Of a stretch of DNA of 64,000 nt, positions 9,488-17,369 are shown piece by piece (the stretch's first letter is position 1; each line of letters starts with the position of its first letter). The notes beneath the pieces are model-generated. The model was not told where the DNA came from and made no database searches. It saw nothing but the letters and a program-made list of their open reading frames with translations. Both the position numbers and the translations under genes were made by a program. Source of the stretch: Hyalangium ruber (GTDB taxonomy: Bacteria > Myxococcota > Myxococcia > Myxococcales > Myxococcaceae); the NCBI RefSeq assembly GCF_034259325.1, contig NZ_JAXIVS010000006.1:310001-374000 (forward strand). Reading direction: 5' to 3'.

Positions 9488-10472
9488 CCCCCAGGCGCTG
9501 TGGGGTCTGCTGATCGTGCCGGTACTCCTGTACCAGGCCTGGCGCGAGCGTCACCGCCGCGCGACGCTGCGCTTCTCCGCCGCGCATGTCTTCGCCCTGC
9601 AGAACCGGGGCCTGCGCGCGTACCTGCTGCCGGTGCTGCCCCTGCTGCGCATCGTCGCGGTGGTGGCCGCCATCCTCGCCATCGCCCGGCCCCAGTCCCG
9701 CGACGCGCGCGTGCGAGACCTGAGCGTGGAGGGCATCGACATCGTCGTGGCGCTGGACCTGTCCACCTCCATGGAGGCCGGCGACTTCCGCCCGCAGAAC
9801 CGCCTCCACGTGGCCAAGGAGGTGCTCGCCGAGTTCATCACCAGCCGCGTCAATGATCGCATCGGCCTGGTGGTGTTCGCCGGCGCGGCCTACACCCAGG
9901 CGCCGCTGACGCTGGACTACGGCGTGCTGCGCGAGGTGCTCAAGCAGCTGCGCACTCGGGTGCTGGAGGACGGCACCGCCATCGGCGACGCGCTGGCCAC
10001 CTCGCTCAACCGCCTGCGCGACTCGGAGGCCAAGAGCCGCGTGGTGGTGCTGATTACGGACGGCGACAACAACGCGGGGAAGATCTCCCCGCTGGACTCC
10101 GCCTCCATGGCGGAGGCGCTGAAGATCCCCATCTACACCATCCTCGTGGGGAAGGGCGGCAAGGTGCCCTTTCCGCAGGGCACGGACCTGTTCGGCAACA
10201 CCGTGTGGCGCGACACGGAGATCCCCATCAACCCCGAGCTGCTGCAGGACATCGCCGCGCGCACCGGCGGCGAGTACTACCGGGCCACGGACCCCGAGGG
10301 CCTCAAGCAGGGCCTCCAGAAGGTCCTCGACTCGCTGGAGCGCTCGAAGCTGATGGAGGGTGGGGCCTCGGCCACCTACCGCGAGGACTATCACCCGTAC
10401 CTGTTGCTGGCCTTCGCCCTGGCCGCGCTGGAGCTGTTCCTGCGCGCCACCATCCTGAGGGTCTTCCCGTGA
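9462..10472 (+). CDS. batA: BatA-like VWA-domain membrane protein
   Basis: 336 residues. N-terminal BatA-type helices (PQALWGLLIVPVLLYQAW and LLRIVAVVAAILAIARPQ), a von Willebrand A domain with the MIDAS motif DLSTS in VVALDLSTSMEAG, the later strand VVVLITDGDNN, and a C-terminal helix (LLLAFALAALELFLRATIL). Aerotolerance (Bat) proteins form a periplasm-facing complex linked to stress tolerance. It starts within the lipoprotein gene and shares one base with batB. Confidence 0.92.
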   Translation: MPLDLAFHSPQALWGLLIVPVLLYQAWRERHRRATLRFSAAHVFALQNRGLRAYLLPVLPLLRIVAVVAAILAIARPQSRDARVRDLSVEGIDIVVALDLSTSMEAGDFRPQNRLHVAKEVLAEFITSRVNDRIGLVVFAGAAYTQAPLTLDYGVLREVLKQLRTRVLEDGTAIGDALATSLNRLRDSEAKSRVVVLITDGDNNAGKISPLDSASMAEALKIPIYTILVGKGGKVPFPQGTDLFGNTVWRDTEIPINPELLQDIAARTGGEYYRATDPEGLKQGLQKVLDSLERSKLMEGGASATYREDYHPYLLLAFALAALELFLRATILRVFP

Positions 10473-11530
10473 TGCCTTCCGTGGAGGCCTGGCGATTTAC
10501 CTTCCTCGGCTACCAGGCGGGCCTGGCCCAGCCTCTGTTCCTGCTGCTGTGCGGGGTGGGGTTGATCCTGGGGCTGATGACCCTGGGGCTGGCGCTGCGG
10601 CGCTCCTCGCGGGTGCGCGCGTTGCTGGCCGAGCGGCTGGTGTCACGGCTTGCCCCTGGGGTCTCTCAGTGGCGTCCGGCGGTGCAGGGCGGCCTCTACG
10701 GCCTGGGGCTGGTGTTGCTCGCGCTCGCGCTCGCCCAACCCCAGTGTGGCAGCAGGAGCGAGGTGACCAAGCGCAAGGGCATCGACGTGGTGGTGGTGCT
10801 GGATGCCTCCAAGTCCATGCTCGCGCGCGATGTGCAGCCCAGCCGCCTGGACCGCGCCAAGCTGGAGCTGGCCACGCTGCTGGACGAGCTGAAGGGCGAC
10901 CGCGTGGGGCTCGTCGTCTTCGCGGGAGATGCCTTCATCCAGTCGCCGCTCACCTCGGACTACTCGGCGGTGAAGCTGTTCCTCCGGGCGGTGGAGCCGG
11001 AGCAGATGCCGCAGGGTGGCAGCAACATCGGCGCGGCGCTGAAGCTGTCCAAGCAGGTGCTGGACAACGCGGACCGCGGCTCCAAGGAGCGCGTCATCGT
11101 CCTGCTGTCGGACGGCGAGGACCTCTTCGGAGAGGTGACCGAGGCGGTGGACGCGCTCAAGGAGAGCAACGTGCAGGTGCTGGCGGTGGGCATTGGCTCG
11201 GAGAGCGGCGAGCCCATCCCCATCTACAACCGGCGCGGCGAGTTCGTGGACTACAAGAAGGACTCCGCGGGCGAGACGGTCATCACCCGATTGGACCGGG
11301 CGGGGCTCACGGCCATCGCCGAGGCCACGGGCGGCTCCTTCTTCTTCCAGCCGCGCGGCGTGGCCATGGGTCAGGTGGTGGAGCGCGTCGACAAGATGCA
11401 GAAGAGCGAGCTCGAGAGCCGCGTGACGGTTCGCTACGACGAGCGCTTCCAGTACTACGCGGTGCCGGGCCTGGCGCTGCTCGTGGCGGGGATGCTGCTG
11501 TTGCCCTCCTCGCGCCGGAGGGCCTCATGA
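10472..11530 (+). CDS. batB: BatB-like VWA-domain membrane protein
   Basis: 352 residues, paralogous to the preceding BatA. Two N-terminal membrane helices (LFLLLCGVGLILGLMTLGLAL and GLGLVLLALALAQPQ), a VWA domain with MIDAS DASKS in VVVLDASKSMLARD, VIVLLSDGEDLFGE, and a C-terminal helix (VPGLALLVAGMLLLP). The start ATG at 10472 shares a base with the batA TGA. The last four bases overlap batC. Confidence 0.92.
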   Translation: MPSVEAWRFTFLGYQAGLAQPLFLLLCGVGLILGLMTLGLALRRSSRVRALLAERLVSRLAPGVSQWRPAVQGGLYGLGLVLLALALAQPQCGSRSEVTKRKGIDVVVVLDASKSMLARDVQPSRLDRAKLELATLLDELKGDRVGLVVFAGDAFIQSPLTSDYSAVKLFLRAVEPEQMPQGGSNIGAALKLSKQVLDNADRGSKERVIVLLSDGEDLFGEVTEAVDALKESNVQVLAVGIGSESGEPIPIYNRRGEFVDYKKDSAGETVITRLDRAGLTAIAEATGGSFFFQPRGVAMGQVVERVDKMQKSELESRVTVRYDERFQYYAVPGLALLVAGMLLLPSSRRRAS

Positions 11531-12525
11531 GGCGCTCGGGCTTGGGAGTCGGCGTGCTGGGGCTGGTGCTGGTCGTGGGACTGGTCCTGCCCGTTTCGGC
11601 GTGGGCGGCGGGGCCGTTGGAGGTGGACCACCCGCGCGTGGCCGAGGGGCGTGCGGCGTACGACGCGCGCAAGTATGAAGAGGCGCTCAACGCCTTCGAG
11701 GCCGCCAAGAAGGAGCGGCCGGATGATCCGGCGGTGGAGTACAACCGCGCCGTCGCGCTCGCCCAGCTGGGCCGGGTGGCGGAGGCGAAGTCGGCCCTCC
11801 AGCGCGTGGCCGAGTCCAACCAGCCGGAGCTGCAGCAGAAGGCCTGGTACAACCTGGGCAATGTCCACGCGGGGCTGGGCGAGCGCAAGGAAGCGCTCCA
11901 GTCCTATCGGCGCGCCCTGAAGCTGGATCCGAACGACGCGCTGGCCCGGCACAACTATGAGGTGGTGCTGCGTAACCTGCCGCCGCCCCAGCAGAGTGGC
12001 GGGCCGGATGGCGGCTCGGACGGCGGCAACGACGGGGGCACCGATGGCGGTCGCCCGGATGCGGGGCAGGATGGGGGCCAGAAGGCAGACGGCGGCAGCC
12101 CGGTGGATGGGGGCACGGACGGTGGGGATGCGGGCGCGGATGCGGGCCCTCCAGCAGATGGCGGCATGGACGGGGGCGCCGATGGCGGTGCCGATGGCGG
12201 CGCCGATGGGGGAGGGGACGGTGGGATGGACGGCGGCGGGGATGGTGGCCAGCAGCAAGAGGGCCAAGGGGACGGCGGCTCGGATGGTGGCTCCGACGCG
12301 GGTTCAGGAGAAGGTGAGGGGGAGGGGCAGGATGGCGGGGTGGATGCGGGCACCGAGGGCGACGAGCAGACGGAGTCCGAGGTGGACGCGGGTGTCAGCC
12401 CGGAGGACATCGACCGGCTGGAGGCGGAGCGCCTGCTGGATGCGATGAAGCAGAACGAGAAGAATCTCCAGCTGTGGCGTTTCCAGCAGAAGAAGCAGAG
12501 GAAGCCCAATGAGAAGGACTGGTAG
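11527..12525 (+). CDS. batC: BatC-like TPR protein with Asp-Gly-Gly repeat tail
   Basis: 332 residues. A signal peptide (LGLVLVVGLVLPVSAWAAG) is followed by about three TPR units (residues 37-155; YEEALNAFEAAKKERPDD, AWYNLGNVHAGLGERKEA). A very acidic low-complexity stretch of about 115 residues follows (about 158-275), made of repeated DGG, DGGS, DGGA and DAG units, then a short helical C-terminus (RLEAERLLDAMKQNEKNLQLW). The TPR core fits BatC/BatE scaffolds. The DGG stretch resembles calcium-binding or flexible linker sequence; which one is unknown. It overlaps batB by 4 bp and batD by 17 bp. Confidence 0.85.
   Translation: MRRSGLGVGVLGLVLVVGLVLPVSAWAAGPLEVDHPRVAEGRAAYDARKYEEALNAFEAAKKERPDDPAVEYNRAVALAQLGRVAEAKSALQRVAESNQPELQQKAWYNLGNVHAGLGERKEALQSYRRALKLDPNDALARHNYEVVLRNLPPPQQSGGPDGGSDGGNDGGTDGGRPDAGQDGGQKADGGSPVDGGTDGGDAGADAGPPADGGMDGGADGGADGGADGGGDGGMDGGGDGGQQQEGQGDGGSDGGSDAGSGEGEGEGQDGGVDAGTEGDEQTESEVDAGVSPEDIDRLEAERLLDAMKQNEKNLQLWRFQQKKQRKPNEKDW
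11998..12345 (+). repeat. Degenerate GATGGCGG-type repeats coding DGG motifs
   Basis: Inside batC. Irregular 6-9 base units close to GATGGCGG and GACGGGGGC encode DGG, DGGS and DAG motifs. Synonymous codons vary between units, so the repetition looks maintained at protein level rather than a fresh slippage product. Confidence 0.8.
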
Positions 12526-14365
12526 CGGCCGGACGGCGGTGCTCGCCGTACTTGCCCTGCTGGCCGCGTCGCCAGCATGGGCGGAGATCGAGTTCTACCA
12601 ATCGGTGGACCGGACCGAGGTGGGCACCGAAGACACCTTTCGCCTCACGGTGGTGGCGGTGGACGCGCCTCCGTCCGCGCAGGTGCAGCTGCCGGCTCCC
12701 AAGGACTTCGAGGTCCTCTCCTCGTCGCGTGGCAGCCAGCGCTCCATCCAGTTGTCGGGTGGAGGCCCCGCCGTCATCCAGGACATCACCAAGCACACCC
12801 TGCTGATGCGGGCGAGCCGCCCCGGCAAGCTCACCATCCCGCCCGCGGTGCTCACGACCGCCAGCCGCACCTACCGCACCGAGTCCATCGAGATGACGGT
12901 GCGCGAGGGGCGGATGGGGCCTCCTCCGGGACAGCAGGGGCAGGCCACACGCCCGCAGCTGCCGGATCCGTTCCGCAACTTCCCCATGCCGGATCCGTTC
13001 GAGGAGCTGGAGGACAGCCCGACGATTCCTCGCGGAGACTCGGACCTGTTCCTGCGCGCGAGCCTGGACCGCAATGACGTGTACGTGGGCGAGCAGACGA
13101 CGCTGTCGCTCTACATCTACTCACGCGTGGACCTGTCCAGCGTGGACGCCGTCACCATGCCCAAGCTGGAGGGCTTCTGGAGCGAGGAGGTGGAGAGCCC
13201 CACCCAGCTCTCGGGTGAGCAGAAGGTCATCAACGGCATCCCCTACCGCGCCTACCTGCTGCGCCGCCGCGCGCTGTTCCCAGTGAAGTCGGGCACGTTG
13301 ACCATCACCGCCGCCGAGGCGGACATCACCACCGGCTTCCTGTTCGCCGGCCACCGGGTGCATCGGGTGTCCAACGTCCTCAAGGTGAAGGTGAAGCCGC
13401 TGCCACCGGGCGCGCCACCGGGCATGGCCAACGCCCACGTGGGTGACTGGCACCTGTCCATGGACGTGTCGCCCACCCGCGTGGAGCTGGGCCAGCCCGT
13501 CACCGTGAAGATCATCCTCGAGGGCACGGGCAACGTGAAGAACGTCAGCCCGCCCAAGCTCAATGCACCCCAGTCGCTCAAGGTGTACGACCCGACGACG
13601 ACGGACCGGGTCTCTCCGAGCAAGAACCGCATCCAGGGCAAGCGGGTGCAGGAGTACCTGGTGATGCCGCAGCGCACGGGCACCTTCACGCTCCCGGGGC
13701 TGGAGTTCCCCTACTTCGATCCGCGCCGCCGCGAGTACGACGTGGCGCGCACCGACGCCGTCACCATCACCGTGGAGGCGGGCTCGGGCGCGGTGGCGCA
13801 GCAGGGGCCGACGCCCACGCCGATGCAGGACTCGGCCAACGAGCAGAAGAACGTGCTGACCGCGGGAGGCCTGCGGCCGCTGCGCTACCAGGCGCGCTTC
13901 GTGGCGCCCTCCACGCCGGTGTGGCAGCGGGCCTTCTTCCTGCCCGCGGTGCTGGCGCCGGTGGGGCTCCTGTTCGGGGCGGTGCTGCTGGGGCAGGTGC
14001 GCGGGCGGCTCTTCGCGCAGACGGAGGCGGGCCGCAACAAGCAGCAGGCGAAGGCGGCGCGCAAGCGGCTGGCCGAGGCGGAGAAGCTCCGAGGCCAGGG
14101 CAGCAGCACCGCCTTCTACGCCGAGGTGGAGAAGGCGCTGAACGCCTTCCTGGAGGCCCGGTTGGCCACGCCCGTGGTGGGGCTCACCCGCGAGGCGCTG
14201 GGCGAGAAGATGGCGGCGGCGAACGTGGAGCCGGCGCGGCGCTCGCGGGTGCTCTTCGTGCTGGAGGCCTGTGACATGGGCCGATTCGGCGGCGGCGCCG
14301 AGCTGTCCGAGCGGGAGCGCATCCTCAACGAGGCGGCGGCCGTGATGGAGGGGTGGGAGAAGTGA
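12509..14365 (+). CDS. batD: BatD-like protein (oxygen-tolerance family)
   Basis: 618 residues: signal peptide (LAVLALLAASPAWA), a long beta-rich periplasmic region built from repeated Ig-like modules (VDRTEVGTEDTFRLTV, LDRNDVYVGEQTTLSLYIY, VSPTRVELGQPVTVKIIL), one membrane helix near 475-495 (PAVLAPVGLLFGAVLLGQV), and a cytosolic helical domain to the end. This is the BatD layout. It overlaps batC by 17 bp and batE by 4 bp. Confidence 0.9.
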   Translation: MRRTGSGRTAVLAVLALLAASPAWAEIEFYQSVDRTEVGTEDTFRLTVVAVDAPPSAQVQLPAPKDFEVLSSSRGSQRSIQLSGGGPAVIQDITKHTLLMRASRPGKLTIPPAVLTTASRTYRTESIEMTVREGRMGPPPGQQGQATRPQLPDPFRNFPMPDPFEELEDSPTIPRGDSDLFLRASLDRNDVYVGEQTTLSLYIYSRVDLSSVDAVTMPKLEGFWSEEVESPTQLSGEQKVINGIPYRAYLLRRRALFPVKSGTLTITAAEADITTGFLFAGHRVHRVSNVLKVKVKPLPPGAPPGMANAHVGDWHLSMDVSPTRVELGQPVTVKIILEGTGNVKNVSPPKLNAPQSLKVYDPTTTDRVSPSKNRIQGKRVQEYLVMPQRTGTFTLPGLEFPYFDPRRREYDVARTDAVTITVEAGSGAVAQQGPTPTPMQDSANEQKNVLTAGGLRPLRYQARFVAPSTPVWQRAFFLPAVLAPVGLLFGAVLLGQVRGRLFAQTEAGRNKQQAKAARKRLAEAEKLRGQGSSTAFYAEVEKALNAFLEARLATPVVGLTREALGEKMAAANVEPARRSRVLFVLEACDMGRFGGGAELSERERILNEAAAVMEGWEK

Positions 14366-15111
14366 GCGCCATCACCGCCATGCTCGTCGCGACGATGCTC
14401 TCCCAGGGCTATTACACGCCCGAGGAGGCCCAGGCCCTCTTCACCCAGGCCAACGAGGCCTACGCCCGTGAGGAATACAAGACCGCGCAGGAGGGCTACG
14501 AGAAGCTGCTCTCCCACGGACAGGGTGGCCCGGACGTGCAGTACAACCTGGGCACCACGTACCTGGCGCTGGGAGACTTGGGCCGGGCGACGCTCGCGCT
14601 GGAGCGCGCCTGGAAGGAGGGCGGTCGCGCTCCCGACCTGGAAGCCAACCTCGCGCTGGCCCGCGCCCGACAGGTGGACAAGGTGGAAGGGGCCACGTTG
14701 GAGGAGGACTTCCTCACGCGCGTGGTGAAGGCCACGCCGGGAGTGGTCATCGGCTGGGTGTTCCTGGGCGCATGGGTGGCGGGCTTCGGCCTGCTGTTGC
14801 TCTTCCGTTACCTGACGCCAGGCAAGCGCACGTGGGCGGCGGTGCTCGCGGGCGTGGCGCTCACGGTGTCGGGGCCGGCGGGGGCGCTGCTGGCGGCGCA
14901 CGTGTGGATCCACCAGTCGGTGCATGAGGCGGTGGTGCTCTCGCCCACGCTGGTGGCGCGGGAGTTCCCTCGCGGCGAAGCCAAGGTGCTCTTCGAGGTC
15001 CACGCGGGGCTGAAGGTGCGGCTGCTGGAGGAGACGGGGCGCTACGTGCGCATCCGCCTGCCCAACGGCCTGGAGGGGTGGACCGAGCGCGAGGGTGTGG
15101 CGGAGATATGA
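14362..15111 (+). CDS. batE: BatE-like TPR/SH3 membrane protein
   Basis: 249 residues from a GTG at 14362 that overlaps the batD stop as GTGA; a GTG nine bases earlier is possible. TPR units come first (EEAQALFTQANEAYAREEY, VQYNLGTTYLALGDLG), then two membrane helices (VIGWVFLGAWVAGFGLLLLF and WAAVLAGVALTVSGPAGALL), then a C-terminal bacterial SH3-like segment (LKVRLLEETGRYVRIRLPNG). This is the standard BatE arrangement and ends the Bat run. Its stop overlaps the ABC ATPase start. Confidence 0.88.
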   Translation: MSAITAMLVATMLSQGYYTPEEAQALFTQANEAYAREEYKTAQEGYEKLLSHGQGGPDVQYNLGTTYLALGDLGRATLALERAWKEGGRAPDLEANLALARARQVDKVEGATLEEDFLTRVVKATPGVVIGWVFLGAWVAGFGLLLLFRYLTPGKRTWAAVLAGVALTVSGPAGALLAAHVWIHQSVHEAVVLSPTLVAREFPRGEAKVLFEVHAGLKVRLLEETGRYVRIRLPNGLEGWTEREGVAEI

Positions 15112-15800
15112 TCGAGGTCCACGAGGCGACGAAGGTGTACCGCCGGGGGCGCACGGAGGTGCGGGCGCTCGGGGGCGTGTCGCTGACGGTGCCTCGGGGA
15201 CAGTTCCTCTCGGTGATGGGGCCTTCGGGTTCGGGCAAGAGCACGCTGCTCAACCTGCTGGGGGCGCTGGATGTGCCCACCAGCGGGAGCATCCGCATCG
15301 ACGGGCAGGAGCTGTCGCGGATGAACGACACCGCGCTCTCGACGTTCCGGCGGGAGCGGCTGGGCTTCATCTTCCAGTTCTTCAACCTGATGCCCACGCT
15401 CACGGCGGTGGAGAACGTGATGTTGCCGGGGCTGCTGGCGGGCCGTTCGAGCGCTCCGCTGCAGGCGAGCGCCGAGGCCCTGCTGGAGACGGTGGGGCTG
15501 CGAGGCCGGGCCCACCACCGCCCGGACGAGCTGTCGGGCGGAGAGATGCAGCGCGTGGCGGTGGCGCGGGCGCTCCTGACGCAACCGGCCCTGCTCCTGG
15601 CCGACGAGCCCACGGGCAACCTGGACTCGAGGACAGGGTCAGAAGTGCTCCGGCTGTTGCGCGAGGCGACCCGCGAGCGCCAACTCACGGTGGTGATGGT
15701 CACCCACGACCCCCGAGCGGCCGCGGTCGGGGACCGGATCGTCCGCTTGGCGGATGGCGTCATCGTGGGAGACGAGCCGGTTCACGAGCAGGCAGCTTGA
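15108..15800 (+). CDS. ABC transporter ATP-binding protein (LolD/MacB type)
   Basis: 230 residues with Walker A GPSGSGKST, Q-loop FQFFNLMPTL, signature LSGGEMQRVAVARAL, Walker B LLLADEPTGNLDS and the H-loop His in VMVTHDP. This class works with FtsX-type permeases in lipoprotein release or mechanotransmission. The likely partner is the 855-residue permease at 17370, two genes downstream. Its start overlaps the batE stop by 4 bp, so it is translationally coupled to the Bat operon. Confidence 0.93.
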   Translation: MIEVHEATKVYRRGRTEVRALGGVSLTVPRGQFLSVMGPSGSGKSTLLNLLGALDVPTSGSIRIDGQELSRMNDTALSTFRRERLGFIFQFFNLMPTLTAVENVMLPGLLAGRSSAPLQASAEALLETVGLRGRAHHRPDELSGGEMQRVAVARALLTQPALLLADEPTGNLDSRTGSEVLRLLREATRERQLTVVMVTHDPRAAAVGDRIVRLADGVIVGDEPVHEQAA

Positions 15801-15879
15801 CTCCCATCCCAAGCAGGTAGACTGGCGGTCCGAGAAGCCTGGGGGGCTAACCCTTCTCGCCCCTGGGAGGTCGCCACAC

Positions 15880-16251
15880 GTGGTCGTCGACATTCATGCC
15901 GATGTGGGCAAGAACCGGATCTTCATCCGCATCGAGGGCCAGATCGACGACACCGAGGCGAAGGGTGTCGCCGACTCTATCATCCGAGAGATGGATCGCA
16001 TGCGGCCGGGCTTCGACATGGTGTCGGACCTGCGCACCGCCGAGCCGCTGGGCACGGAGGGCGTGGTCCAGCTGAAGCGGGTCATCGAGACGGCGCGCGA
16101 GAAGAAGTCCGGCCGTACGGTGCGAATCGTTGGCAAGGCCGCGCAGACGGCGCTCCAGTTCGCGCGCACCAGCAAGGAGATCCGCCACGAGGCCTACCTG
16201 GCCTTCTCCCGCGAGGAGGCGGAGCGGTTGCTGGACGGCGAGATGCCGTAA
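15880..16251 (+). CDS. SpoIIAA/STAS-like protein
   Basis: 123 residues from a GTG with a good GGGAGG nine bases upstream; the frame runs further 5' into the ABC ATPase gene but without conserved sequence. It shows the beta-alpha order of a STAS/SpoIIAA-like fold (IFIRIEGQIDDTEAKGVAD, FDMVSDLRTAEPLG, RTVRIVGKAAQTALQFAR). There is no signal or membrane helix. The function is unknown; similar myxobacterial proteins are annotated only by fold. Confidence 0.75.
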   Translation: MVVDIHADVGKNRIFIRIEGQIDDTEAKGVADSIIREMDRMRPGFDMVSDLRTAEPLGTEGVVQLKRVIETAREKKSGRTVRIVGKAAQTALQFARTSKEIRHEAYLAFSREEAERLLDGEMP

Positions 16252-16264
16252 GCGCGCTGCCCGG

Positions 16265-17320
16265 TCAGCTGAAGCGCGAGGAGCGACCGCCCTTCCGCCC
16301 CTTGCTGCCCGTCTGGGCGCTCGCCGCCAGGGCCACCACCTTCAGCAGGTTCTGCTGGAAGACGGGGTTGTTCGGCTCCAGCTCCACGGCCTGTTCGAGC
16401 AGCTCCGAGGCCTGCGAGAAGTCCTTGCGCTGGTTCACCAGGATGAGCGCCAGCTTGTTGTAGAGCGGAGCGGGGGACGAGGCCCGCGCCAGCCCGCGCT
16501 TGAGCACCTCGATGGCCCGGTCCACCTGCCCCTCGCGCTCCAGTCGAATGGCGCGCTGGAGGAAGTCCTCGGTCCGCTCCGTGGACCGAGACGCGTTGGC
16601 GGGTTCCTGCAGAGGGGGCGGGGTGGCGCTGGAGCGGGGCGGCGGTTTGGCGATCGGAGGAGGCGTGGAGGGAATGCGAGGGACGATCGGCGGCGGGGTC
16701 GCGGTGGAAGCCCGAGCGGGAGCCGCGGGGCGCGTGGGCGCGGGAGGGGGAACGATGGGCAGGCGCGGCGGGGGCGGCGCGGGGCGAGCGGCGGGAGGTG
16801 GCGCGGGGGGCTCTTCGAGGAACTCCACACCATTGAGCAGCGGCAGCTCCTCCTCGGGAGGGCGCGGAACGGGCTGGCGGTGCAGCTCCACCATCCGCCG
16901 CTCGAGGAGCGACTTGAGCACGACCTTGATCTCGATCTCCGGCAGCCGGGCGGCGCGGGCCAGGGCGGAGACGGTCTGCGTCCCGTCGATGAAGGAGGCC
17001 ACATAGGCCTCGAAGGGGTGCAGGGGCTGGAGCGCGTCGTCCAGGCCGGCGCTCAAGTAGGGGATCGTGCCCTCGTCGATGGGGATGGCGAAGCGCACCG
17101 TGACGGCGTCATGAACGGTGGAGCGCGCGGGGACGGCCGGCATCTCCTGGGAGGCCGTGCGCATCGGCGGGGAGAGCAGCGCCCGGACGATGGTGGGCTC
17201 GGTGATGACGTACTCACCGGACGCCAGGTGCGGGTTGAGCAACAGCTCGCAGCTCTCGCACTGGAAGTCATCCGGCGCGATGGGCGCATGGCACTCGGGA
17301 CATTCGAGGTTTTCGGCCAT
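16265..17320 (-). CDS. Zinc-ribbon, DUF4388-like and TPR protein
   Basis: 351 residues. An N-terminal zinc ribbon has two CxxC pairs (CPECHAPI and CESCELL, residues 7-27). A helical region around 90-150 (HPFEAYVASFIDGTQTVSAL) resembles winged-helix modules that often accompany DUF4388 in this group. A Pro/Ala-rich linker spans about 170-255, and a TPR-like C-terminus follows (DRAIEVLKRGLARASSPAPL, FSQASELLEQAVELEPNN). The gene lies between the ABC ATPase and permease on the opposite strand. I cannot assign a function. Confidence 0.72.
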   Translation of the reverse strand: MAENLECPECHAPIAPDDFQCESCELLLNPHLASGEYVITEPTIVRALLSPPMRTASQEMPAVPARSTVHDAVTVRFAIPIDEGTIPYLSAGLDDALQPLHPFEAYVASFIDGTQTVSALARAARLPEIEIKVVLKSLLERRMVELHRQPVPRPPEEELPLLNGVEFLEEPPAPPPAARPAPPPPRLPIVPPPAPTRPAAPARASTATPPPIVPRIPSTPPPIAKPPPRSSATPPPLQEPANASRSTERTEDFLQRAIRLEREGQVDRAIEVLKRGLARASSPAPLYNKLALILVNQRKDFSQASELLEQAVELEPNNPVFQQNLLKVVALAASAQTGSKGRKGGRSSRFS

Positions 17321-17369
17321 TACGCGGTCATATTACCTCCAAGGGGGCGAGGGGTTAAGGTGGGGGGGC

